Positions 1 through 5,737 of a stretch of DNA of 5,737 bases are shown here, in pieces. Position 1 is the first letter of the stretch; every line of letters starts with the position of its first letter. A program made the position numbers and the translations under genes. Below the pieces are notes generated by a model. That model was given only the letters and a program-made list of their open reading frames with translations, was not told where the DNA came from and searched no databases. This DNA comes from Candidatus Anaerobutyricum stercoripullorum (GTDB lineage: Bacteria; Bacillota; Clostridia; Lachnospirales; Lachnospiraceae): positions 1 to 5,737 of the forward strand of contig DXEQ01000214.1 in the NCBI GenBank assembly GCA_019114885.1. Reading direction: 5' to 3'.

Positions 1-1080
1 CGGACGATTCTTGGCGCGGAGGAAAAGCTCTGTGCTCTGGAATATGAGCTGTATGTGGATATCCGCGAAAAACTGGCGGCCGAGATGGAGCGGATTCAGA
101 GGACCGCCCATGTGATCGCCTGGCTGGACGCTTTCGCTTCGCTGGCTCTGGTGGCGGAGCAGAACGGCTATGTGCGCCCGGCACTCAATCAGAGAGGCGT
201 CATTGACATCCGGGACGGACGGCATCCGGTGGTGGAAAAGATGATGCGGGGAGAGCTTTTCGTGTCCAACGATACGCTGCTTGACCATAAAAAGAACCGG
301 GTCAATATCATCACCGGTCCGAATATGGCGGGAAAGTCCACATATATGCGTCAGACGGCCCTTATTGTACTCATGGCGCAGATTGGATCCTTTGTCCCGG
401 CCAAATCAGCCAACATCGGGCTGGTGGACCGGATTTTTACCAGAGTCGGAGCCTCTGACGACCTGGCTTCCGGACAGAGTACCTTTATGGTGGAAATGAG
501 CGAGGTGGCCAACATTCTCCGGCATGCAACGAAGGACAGTCTTCTGATTCTGGATGAGATCGGGCGGGGAACAAGTACCTATGACGGCCTTTCCATCGCC
601 TGGGCCGTGGTGGAGTACATCGCCGGGTCCGGTCTGGCGGGGGCAAAGACGCTGTTTGCCACGCACTATCATGAGCTGACAGAATTGGAAGGGAAGCTTT
701 CCGGGGTCAATAATTATTGCATTGCCGTGCAGGAAAAGGGAGATAATATCATCTTCCTGCGGAAGATCATCAAAGGCAGCGCCGACAAGAGTTACGGAAT
801 TCAGGTAGCCAAGCTGGCCGGTGTGCCGGAGGCTGTGATCGAGCGGGCAAAGGAGATTGCCGAGGAACTGGAGCGGTCGGATATCGCGACAGGCGGGGCG
901 AAGAAGACGGAGCCGGAAGAAGAACCGGTGCAGCTCTCCCTCTTTGATACCATGGGCATTCTGCCGGTGGAAGTGAAGGAAAGCCCGGTGGAACAGGAAC
1001 TCAAAGCACTGGATCTGGGCAATATGACGCCGATTCAGGCTCTCAATCTGCTGTATGAATTGCAGCAGAAATGCCGGTAG
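1..1080 (+). CDS. mutS: DNA mismatch repair protein MutS, C-terminal part (5' end outside window)
   Basis: The frame is open from base 1, so the gene starts upstream; 359 codons are present, about the last 40% of a typical 850-890 residue MutS. Numbering from base 1, residues 1-65 are the end of the clamp/lever core (ILGAEEKL, LEYELY). The ABC-type ATPase begins near DGRHPVVE (72-79). It holds Walker A GPNMAGKST (106-114), the STFMVEM motif (160-166), Walker B with the signature DEIGRGTSTYDG (185-196; D185 and E186 for Mg/ATP hydrolysis) and the switch histidine in THYHEL (H222). QLSLF (311-315) matches the beta-clamp binding consensus. The tail, TPIQALNLLYELQQK, is the usual C-terminal oligomerisation segment. 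MutS dimers detect mismatches and small loops and, after ATP exchange, recruit MutL. All key ATPase residues are intact. The GTG at 55 is an internal codon, not the start. mutL follows 91 bp downstream. Confidence 0.98.
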   Translation, partial: RTILGAEEKLCALEYELYVDIREKLAAEMERIQRTAHVIAWLDAFASLALVAEQNGYVRPALNQRGVIDIRDGRHPVVEKMMRGELFVSNDTLLDHKKNRVNIITGPNMAGKSTYMRQTALIVLMAQIGSFVPAKSANIGLVDRIFTRVGASDDLASGQSTFMVEMSEVANILRHATKDSLLILDEIGRGTSTYDGLSIAWAVVEYIAGSGLAGAKTLFATHYHELTELEGKLSGVNNYCIAVQEKGDNIIFLRKIIKGSADKSYGIQVAKLAGVPEAVIERAKEIAEELERSDIATGGAKKTEPEEEPVQLSLFDTMGILPVEVKESPVEQELKALDLGNMTPIQALNLLYELQQKCR

Positions 1081-1120
1081 ACAGGCGGCGTATACGATGT
1101 AAAAGACGGATGATATACCT

Positions 1121-1145
1121 GTCCGCAGTCAGTGAGCCTGCGGAC
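1121..1145 (+). other. Perfect 8-bp hairpin in the mutS-mutL gap
   Basis: GTCCGCAG (1121-1128) and CTGCGGAC (1138-1145) are exact reverse complements around a 9-base loop. The stem is GC-rich and ends 15 bases before the mutL Shine-Dalgarno. No T-tract follows (the next bases are GCAGACAGCAG), so it is not an intrinsic terminator. It could stabilise or mark a processing site in the mutS-mutL mRNA, or slightly insulate mutL translation from mutS; these roles are inference. The same 5' arm recurs in the hairpin at the end of the window. The rest of the 91-bp gap (1081-1171) shows no convincing promoter. Confidence 0.6.
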
Positions 1146-1159
1146 GCAGACAGCAGAAG

Positions 1160-1166
1160 AAAGGAG
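1160..1166 (+). promoter_or_regulatory. Ribosome binding site of mutL
   Basis: AAAGGAG lies 5 bases before the ATG at 1172. It is a strong Shine-Dalgarno sequence and fixes the mutL start, which also begins exactly where the family's conserved N-terminus (MAVIHVLDQDTINQIAAGEVV) begins. Confidence 0.9.
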
Positions 1167-1171
1167 AAACT

Positions 1172-3358
1172 ATGGCGGTCATACATGTACTGGATCAGGA
1201 CACGATCAATCAGATTGCCGCGGGCGAAGTGGTGGAACGGCCGGCTTCCATTGTGAAGGAACTGGTGGAAAACGCAGTGGACGCCTGCTCCACAGCGGTG
1301 ACGATCGAGATCAAGGGCGGAGGCATTGACTTTATCCGCATCACGGATAATGGCAGCGGTATTGACAAAGAACAGATCAGAAAGGCTTTTCTTCGTCATG
1401 CCACCAGCAAGATCATTTCCGCAGAAGATCTGGAGACGGTGGGCTCTCTGGGATTTCGGGGAGAGGCTCTTTCCAGTATTGCCGCCGTGGCGAAGGTGGA
1501 GGTCATTACCAAAACGGACGAGGGAATCTCCGGTGTCCGCTATGTGACGGAAGGCGGGGAGGAGATCGCCTTTGAAGAGATTGGCTGCCCGGAAGGGACG
1601 ACCTTTGTGGTGCGGAACCTGTTTTATAACACACCGGCCCGGCGGAAGTTTCTGAAATCCGCCATGACGGAGTCCGGATATGTGGAGGCTTTCGTGCAGC
1701 GTCTGGCTCTGAGTCATCCGGATATCTCCTTTAAGTTTATCTGTGACAATAAAAATAAGATAGCAACTTCCGGAAACGGGAATCTGAAAGATGTGATCTA
1801 TCATCTTTACGGCCGGGATATCGCCATGAATCTTCTTGAGGTACACTTCATGGAAAATGGGATTTCCATCGATGGTTTTGTGGGAAAACCGGTGATTTCC
1901 CGGGGAAACCGGAATTATGAGAATTACTTTGTCAACGGCAGGTATCTCAAGAATACGATCATCACCAGGGGAATCGAGGAAGGCTATAAAGGACATTCCA
2001 TGGTCCACAAATTTCCGTTTACGGCGCTGATGGTCTCCATGGATCCGCATCTGTTTGACGTCAATGTCCATCCGGCAAAGATGGAAATGCGTTTTAAAAA
2101 CGGGGAGGAACTGTATTCGGCCATTGTGAGCGCCGTGCGGGAGAGTTTTGTAAAAAAAGAATTGATCCCGAAAGTCTCTCTCTCTGAAAAAAAGGGAGGG
2201 GCGCTGCCGGAGCGAAAGAAGACGCCGGAGCCCTTTGAGAGAAAACGCCGGGAGATCGAGGCCCGGTTCTCCGGTCTGTCGCAGGAGCGCATCGACGAGA
2301 TCAACCGCCGCAAGAGAGAAGAGGAGACCGGACTGCCCGGCCCGGTCGGCGTGGATTCCGTGCCAGCCGGTGCGGATGACGCGCAGAGAGAAGCTGCGCG
2401 AAAAGACGCGGAACAAAAGAGGATTGCCAGTCTGGGCGGCAGAGAACTGCCCCAGATAAAAAAAGAGATTGATCAGGCCATCGCAGGCAGGCAGCAGGAG
2501 ACACCCGCCGCATCGGAACCCGCCGCTTTGGCGCAGGACGGCAATACTTTGGGGCAAGTAGCAAAAGCTCCGGCGCAGACTGCCACCGCCACAGCGGTGC
2601 CTGCCGCCTCGGCGCAGGACGGCAATACTTCGGGGCAAGTAGCAAAAGCCCCGGCGCAGACTGGCAATGCCCCGGCACCTGCCGCTGATTCTTCTGTCCT
2701 GCCGGTGCGGGAGGACGGCGGCTATGCGGTCGGTGAACAGATGAGTTTTGCCGACGTGCCGCTTCTTTCAAAAGAAGCGAGACCGAAGCACCGGCTTATC
2801 GGGCAGGTTTTTCAGACGTACTGGATTGTGGAGTACGAGGATCAGCTGTTTTTTGTGGATCAGCACGCAGCCCACGAGAAAGTGATGTACGAGCGGCTGA
2901 AAAAGAATCTGGAGGAAAAACAGATCGATCAGCAGATGGTGGCCCCGCCGATCATCCTCACATTTTCCATGAAGGAGAAGGAGAAATATCTGCTGTTTCA
3001 GGATGCGTTTGCTGCTCTGGGATATCAGATCGAGGAGTTTGGAGGCGACGAATACTGTATCCGCGCCGTGCCGGCCAATCTGTTTGGCATCAATCAGCAG
3101 GATCTGTTTATCGAACTGTTTGACAGCCTGGATGAAGGAAGCAGCAGACTGAATCTGGAAGTCATCACGGACAAGCTGGCTTCCATGGCCTGCAAGGCGG
3201 CGGTGAAAGGCAATCAGAAAATGAGCTTTCAGGAGATGGACAGTCTGATGGATCAGCTTCTGGAACTGGAGAATCCGTATCAGTGCCCGCACGGGCGGCC
3301 GACGATCATCTCCATGACAAAACGGGAGCTGGAGAAAAAGTTTAAGAGAATTGTCTGA
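1172..3358 (+). CDS. mutL: DNA mismatch repair protein MutL (endonuclease-type)
   Basis: MutL couples mismatch recognition by MutS to strand nicking. The 728-residue product has an N-terminal GHKL ATPase: NQIAAGEVVERP (13-24), KELVEN with E30 as likely general base and N34 for Mg, DNGSGI (59-64), RHATSK (75-80) and LGFRGEAL (93-100). An S5-like subdomain follows, ending near DVNVHPAK (296-303, K303 lining the ATP site). Residues about 332-536 form a low-complexity Lys/Arg/Glu then Ala/Pro/Gln linker with an internal duplication. The C-terminal domain (about 537-728) has the endonuclease motif DQHAAHE...E (D563, H565, E569, E574), ACK with C674, and CPHGRP (C705, H707), matching the metal-site residues of Bacillus MutL. 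QQMVAP (587-592) aligns with the region of the Bacillus clamp-contact motif QEMIVP. Bacillus MutL is about 627 residues; the extra ~100 lie in the linker. No frameshift is present. miaA starts 21 bp downstream. Confidence 0.98.
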   Translation: MAVIHVLDQDTINQIAAGEVVERPASIVKELVENAVDACSTAVTIEIKGGGIDFIRITDNGSGIDKEQIRKAFLRHATSKIISAEDLETVGSLGFRGEALSSIAAVAKVEVITKTDEGISGVRYVTEGGEEIAFEEIGCPEGTTFVVRNLFYNTPARRKFLKSAMTESGYVEAFVQRLALSHPDISFKFICDNKNKIATSGNGNLKDVIYHLYGRDIAMNLLEVHFMENGISIDGFVGKPVISRGNRNYENYFVNGRYLKNTIITRGIEEGYKGHSMVHKFPFTALMVSMDPHLFDVNVHPAKMEMRFKNGEELYSAIVSAVRESFVKKELIPKVSLSEKKGGALPERKKTPEPFERKRREIEARFSGLSQERIDEINRRKREEETGLPGPVGVDSVPAGADDAQREAARKDAEQKRIASLGGRELPQIKKEIDQAIAGRQQETPAASEPAALAQDGNTLGQVAKAPAQTATATAVPAASAQDGNTSGQVAKAPAQTGNAPAPAADSSVLPVREDGGYAVGEQMSFADVPLLSKEARPKHRLIGQVFQTYWIVEYEDQLFFVDQHAAHEKVMYERLKKNLEEKQIDQQMVAPPIILTFSMKEKEKYLLFQDAFAALGYQIEEFGGDEYCIRAVPANLFGINQQDLFIELFDSLDEGSSRLNLEVITDKLASMACKAAVKGNQKMSFQEMDSLMDQLLELENPYQCPHGRPTIISMTKRELEKKFKRIV
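2152..2193 (+). repeat. Simple-repeat cluster A7 - (TC)5 - A7 inside mutL
   Basis: Within 42 bases lie an A7 tract (2152-2158), a TC dinucleotide tract of five units plus a T (2175-2185), and a second A7 tract (2187-2193). They encode the junction where the MutL ATPase half ends and the linker begins (residues about 327-341). A one-base change in either A tract, or a gain or loss of one TC unit, would shift frame and remove the C-terminal endonuclease domain. Such tracts are known slippage sites, especially when mismatch repair is off. Whether they vary in nature is not visible here. Confidence 0.85.
2458..2464 (+). repeat. Third A7 tract in the mutL linker
   Basis: Seven consecutive A residues encode part of I-K-K-E (residues 429-432). 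The tract lies in the same reading phase as the two upstream A7 tracts, with the first A as the third base of a codon. A -1 shift here would end at a TGA at 2470-2472. Confidence 0.85.
2522..2663 (+). repeat. In-frame 81-bp-period tandem duplication in mutL linker
   Basis: Bases 2522-2582 and 2603-2663 match at 57 of 61 positions with a period of 81 bp (27 codons). The four differences are all T in copy 1 and C in copy 2; two are synonymous and two change Leu to Ser. The copies encode residues 451-470 and 478-497, each with AQDGNT(L/S)GQVAKAPAQT. The 20-bp spacer after copy 1 partly resembles the sequence after copy 2 (Ala/Pro-rich), which suggests a 27-residue unit duplicated once with a decayed end. 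Being a multiple of three, copy-number change would alter linker length without breaking the frame. Confidence 0.93.
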
Positions 3359-3366
3359 ATATTATT

Positions 3367-3370
3367 GGAG
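3367..3370 (+). promoter_or_regulatory. Ribosome binding site of miaA, decides the start
   Basis: GGAG ends 9 bases before the ATG at 3380. The frame can be extended upstream to a TTG at 3365, but that codon overlaps the GGAG itself and has no Shine-Dalgarno of its own, so the ATG is the better start. Confidence 0.8.
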
Positions 3371-3379
3371 TGTGAGCCT

Positions 3380-4333
3380 ATGAACAGCGAAAAGAGACCG
3401 CTGATCGTCCTGACCGGTCCGACGGCTGTGGGGAAGACCAGTCTTTCCCTGCGGCTTGCCAGGGCCGTGGGAGGGGAGATCATCAGCGCGGATTCCATGC
3501 AGGTATATAAAAAAATGAATATAGGGACGGCAAAGATCCGTCCGGAAGAGATGGGCGGCGTGCCGCATTATCTGGTGGATGTGCTGGACCCGGAAGAAGA
3601 ATTCAACGTGGTCCGTTTTCAGCAGATGGCAAAAGAAGCCATGGAAGAAATCTATGGGCGGGGACATATCCCGGTGATCGTGGGAGGAACCGGCTTTTAT
3701 ATCCAGGCGCTTCTGTATGACATTGATTTCTCCGTGCACGAGTCGGAGGAGACCTATCGGCATGAGCTGGCGGCGCTGGCAGAGGAGAAGGGCAAAGAGT
3801 ATCTCTATGAGATGCTACGGCAGGTAGATGAGGAATATGCGGCCACACTGCATGCCAACAATGTAAAAAAGGTGATTCGGGCGCTGGAATATTACCATGA
3901 GACCGGAGAGAAACTCTCGGCCCACAATGCCAGCCAGCGGGAGAAGGAATCCCCGTACCGGTTTGCCTACTTTGTCCTGAATGAAAAACGGGAACGTCTG
4001 TATGAGAGGATTGACGCCAGAGTGGACGCCATGATGCGGGAAGGGCTCGCCTCGGAAGTGCAGGAGCTTGTGAAAGAAGGCTATGCGCGAGAGCTTGTGT
4101 CCATGCAGGGCATTGGCTACAAAGAGTTTTTTGATTATTTTGACGGAACAAAGACGCTGGAAGAGACGGTGGAACAGATCAAGAAGGATACGAGACATTT
4201 TGCCAAACGGCAGCTGACCTGGTTTCGGCGGGAGAAGGATGTGATCTGGCTGGACAAGGGAGCGTATGCCGATGAGGACGCGCTGCTTGACGCCGTTCTT
4301 GCGGCCGCGCGGGAGCGGGGAATCCCCATCTGA
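3380..4333 (+). CDS. miaA: tRNA dimethylallyltransferase MiaA
   Basis: MiaA transfers a dimethylallyl group from DMAPP to N6 of A37 in tRNAs that read UNN codons, which steadies codon-anticodon pairing; MiaB usually adds the methylthio group afterwards. The 317-residue length is normal for the family. From the ATG, the P-loop is GPTAVGKTS (13-21), followed by SADSMQVY (36-43) with D38 as the likely catalytic aspartate and Q41 near the prenyl site, then VGGTGFY (101-107) and the tRNA-binding helical insertion with NNVKKVIRALEYY. The C-terminal half has RIDARVDAMM, GIGYKEF and DTRHFAKRQLTWFRR, all family hallmarks. No key residue is missing. It starts 21 bp after mutL and ends 42 bp before the PLP-enzyme gene, consistent with co-transcription. 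The mutL-miaA linkage is common in bacteria. I see no hfq after it, although that is a frequent neighbour. Confidence 0.97.
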   Translation: MNSEKRPLIVLTGPTAVGKTSLSLRLARAVGGEIISADSMQVYKKMNIGTAKIRPEEMGGVPHYLVDVLDPEEEFNVVRFQQMAKEAMEEIYGRGHIPVIVGGTGFYIQALLYDIDFSVHESEETYRHELAALAEEKGKEYLYEMLRQVDEEYAATLHANNVKKVIRALEYYHETGEKLSAHNASQREKESPYRFAYFVLNEKRERLYERIDARVDAMMREGLASEVQELVKEGYARELVSMQGIGYKEFFDYFDGTKTLEETVEQIKKDTRHFAKRQLTWFRREKDVIWLDKGAYADEDALLDAVLAAARERGIPI

Positions 4334-4363
4334 CCAAAACGGGCAGACCAAAATAAAGATTTC

Positions 4364-4369
4364 GGAGAG
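4364..4369 (+). promoter_or_regulatory. Ribosome binding site of the PLP-enzyme gene
   Basis: GGAGAG, with GGAG ending 8 bases before the ATG at 4376, supports that start. The product then begins with a lysine/glutamate-rich helix typical of this family. Confidence 0.85.
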
Positions 4370-4375
4370 AATATA

Positions 4376-5671
4376 ATGAATGACGAGAAAAAGATATTGG
4401 AACAATATTATGAATCTATGGGAATCAGCAGACCGGTCTTCCGGTTCTGTTCAGAGATAGAGAAGGGCCTTTCGGAACGATTTGCCCGGATTGACGCTGT
4501 GGCGGAGTGCAACCAGATGAAGGTGCTGAACGCCATGCGGAAAAACCGGCTCAGCGAGGCCTGTTTTGCGCCGACGACCGGTTACGGTTACAATGACCTG
4601 GGGCGGGAAACGCTGGAGCGGATCTATGCCGACGTGTTTGGCACGGAGGATGCGCTTGTGCGCCCGCAGATCACCTGCGGTACCCACGCACTGGCGCTGG
4701 CGCTGATGAGTCAGCTCCGTCCCGGCGACGAGCTGCTCTCCCCGGTGGGAAAACCATACGATACACTGGAGGAAGTGATTGGTATCCGGCCGTCCAACGG
4801 TTCTCTGGCGGAGTACGGCGTCAGCTATCGACAGGTGGACCTTTTGCCGGACGGAGGGTTCGACTGGGATGGAATCGCGGCGGCGCTCAATGAGAAGACG
4901 AGACTTGTCACCATTCAGCGCTCCAAAGGGTATGCCTCAAGACCGACGCTTTCTGTGAAGAGAATCGGAGAACTGATCACATTTATTAAAGAAAGAAAGC
5001 CGGATGTGCTCTGTATGGTGGATAACTGCTATGGAGAATTTGTGGAACTGACGGAGCCTTCCGAGGTGGGTGCGGATCTGGTAGTAGGTTCCCTTATCAA
5101 GAACCCGGGCGGCGGCCTGGCGCCCATCGGCGGTTATCTTTGCGGCACAAAAGAATGTATTGAGCGGGCGGCGTACCGCCTGACCTCGCCGGGGCTCGGC
5201 AAGGAAGTGGGCGCGACGCTCGGTGTGACCTCCACGCTGACGCAGGGACTGTTTCTGGCGCCGACAGTGGTAAAGGGCGCCTTAAAAGGCGCGATATTTG
5301 CCGCCAACATCTACGAGGCGCTGGGATATCGGGTGATTCCGGACGGAAAGGAAAGCCGCCACGATATCATTCAGGAGGTGGAATTCCATGATCCGGAACT
5401 GATGACAGCCTTCTGTGAGGGAATCCAGGCAGCGGCTCCGGTGGACAGCTTTGTGCGGCCGGAACCGTGGGATATGCCGGGCTATGACGCTCAGGTGATC
5501 ATGGCAGCCGGGGCTTTTGTATCCGGTTCCTCCATCGAACTGAGCGCCGACGGGCCGATGAAAGAGCCGTACGCGGTATATTTTCAGGGAGGACTGACCT
5601 GGGAACATGCGAAATACGGCATCATGATGTCTCTGCAGAAGATATATGAGACGGGGAAGGTCAGCCTGTAG
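4376..5671 (+). CDS. PLP-dependent methionine gamma-lyase family protein ('aluminium resistance', YnbB-like)
   Basis: The 431-residue protein looks like a fold-type I PLP enzyme of the family variously annotated as methionine gamma-lyase family, aluminium resistance protein or YnbB. Visible landmarks are FAPTTGYGYNDLGRETLE (about 64-81), the cofactor-phosphate loop TCGTHALALAL (100-110), MVDNCYGEF (D216 likely contacts the pyridine nitrogen), and GSLIKNPGGGLAPIGGY with K242 as the probable Schiff-base lysine. Further on are SRHDIIQEVEF (from 327) and the conserved ending PYAVYFQGGLTWEHAK. No signal peptide or membrane segment is seen, so it is probably cytoplasmic. The fold is shared with cystathionine/methionine lyases, which cleave C-S bonds of sulphur amino acids; the true substrate cannot be read from the sequence, and the aluminium label is historical. 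In Bacillus the homologue ynbB lies downstream of miaA and hfq and before glnR. It is intact and is the last gene before a probable terminator. Confidence 0.93.
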   Translation: MNDEKKILEQYYESMGISRPVFRFCSEIEKGLSERFARIDAVAECNQMKVLNAMRKNRLSEACFAPTTGYGYNDLGRETLERIYADVFGTEDALVRPQITCGTHALALALMSQLRPGDELLSPVGKPYDTLEEVIGIRPSNGSLAEYGVSYRQVDLLPDGGFDWDGIAAALNEKTRLVTIQRSKGYASRPTLSVKRIGELITFIKERKPDVLCMVDNCYGEFVELTEPSEVGADLVVGSLIKNPGGGLAPIGGYLCGTKECIERAAYRLTSPGLGKEVGATLGVTSTLTQGLFLAPTVVKGALKGAIFAANIYEALGYRVIPDGKESRHDIIQEVEFHDPELMTAFCEGIQAAAPVDSFVRPEPWDMPGYDAQVIMAAGAFVSGSSIELSADGPMKEPYAVYFQGGLTWEHAKYGIMMSLQKIYETGKVSL

Positions 5672-5682
5672 CAAAAACTGCT

Positions 5683-5731
5683 GTCCGCAGGGCGGGAGCA
5701 TAAGGCTCTGCGGGCGTACCGTCATTTTTTT
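5683..5731 (+). terminator. Probable intrinsic terminator after the PLP-enzyme gene
   Basis: GTCCGCAG (5683-5690) pairs with CTGCGGGC (5708-5715), eight pairs including one G-U, around a 17-base loop that can form a small inner stem (GAGC/GCTC). A T7 tract follows at 5725-5731. The stem begins 12 bases after the stop codon, as expected for the end of an operon. It is atypical because 9 bases separate the stem from the T-tract. An extended pairing of CAAAAA (5672-5677) with TTTTTG (5727-5732) is possible and would make a longer, imperfect structure. Confidence 0.6.
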
Positions 5732-5737
5732 GTAACA

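Noticed and set aside
1060..1098. TTGCAG ... TACGAT as an internal mutL promoter
   Set aside because: The spacing between boxes is about 27 bases and the -10 match is weak (4 of 6), so it is unlikely to be functional.
1043..2638. Long antisense open frame (531 codons) opposite mutL
   Set aside because: It lies almost wholly opposite mutL, which carries every family motif. The minus frame has no recognisable domain, low-complexity His/Arg/Leu-rich composition, and is explained by the GC-rich codon use of mutL.
2738..2752. EQMSF just before the MutL C-terminal domain as an extra beta-clamp motif
   Set aside because: It only loosely resembles the QL(S/D)LF consensus and lacks the paired hydrophobic end; QQMVAP at 587-592 is the better candidate.
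2301..3292. Further minus-strand open frames opposite the mutL linker and C-terminal domain
   Set aside because: The Ala/Pro/Cys-rich repeats are mirror images of the mutL linker duplication, and no ribosome binding site or known motif supports them.
3365..3379. TTG at 3365 as the miaA start
   Set aside because: It overlaps the GGAG that serves the ATG at 3380 and has no binding site of its own; the added residues are not conserved family sequence as far as I can recognise.
4372..4377. TATAAT sequence just before the PLP gene, as a -10 box
   Set aside because: It overlaps the ATG start codon, and no TTGACA-like element lies about 17 bases upstream. It is an AT-rich translation start, not a supported promoter.
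3362..4405. Minus-strand open frames opposite miaA and its downstream gap
   Set aside because: They overlap an intact MiaA, have no recognisable domain and are His/Arg/Ser-rich shadows.

Overview
The window is a compact, all plus-strand stretch of a bacterial chromosome. It carries the 3' part of mutS, complete mutL, complete miaA and a complete gene for a PLP-dependent protein of the methionine gamma-lyase / 'aluminium resistance' family. Strong GGAG-type ribosome binding sites, a MutL with the metal-dependent endonuclease motif (the MutH-less type of mismatch repair), and the miaA / YnbB-like neighbourhood all point to a Firmicute. The fairly GC-rich coding style (many CTG, CGG and GCG codons) and the long MutL fit a Clostridia member, most likely Lachnospiraceae. 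That family placement is inference.

Layout: bases 1-1080 are the C-terminal ~359 residues of MutS (end of the core, the ATPase, a beta-clamp motif and the C-terminal oligomerisation segment). Bases 1081-1171 are a gap with a perfect 8-bp hairpin but no T-tract. mutL follows at 1172-3358, miaA at 3380-4333 after 21 bp, and the PLP enzyme at 4376-5671 after 42 bp. The window ends in a hairpin plus a T7 tract that probably closes the unit. The short spacings, the shared strand and the lack of a recognisable internal promoter suggest one transcript whose promoter lies upstream of the window.

MutS recognises mismatches and loads MutL; MutL then nicks the daughter strand. Both carry motifs expected to contact the replication clamp. 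MiaA prenylates A37 of tRNAs reading UNN codons. The PLP protein probably acts on a sulphur amino acid, but its substrate is not known from sequence. No mobile element, CRISPR array, RNA gene or unknown gene is visible; this is a core housekeeping locus.

The unusual part is the MutL interdomain linker. It is long (~205 residues) and Ala/Pro/Gln/Lys-rich. It contains an 81-bp-period in-frame tandem duplication, three A7 tracts all in the phase that favours -1 ribosomal slippage, and a (TC)5 tract between the first two. These simple repeats sit where a frameshift would separate the ATPase domain from the endonuclease domain, so mutL could be a slippage-prone on/off locus or could make a short isoform. 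This is a hypothesis: such tracts also arise by chance in Lys/Ala-rich linkers.
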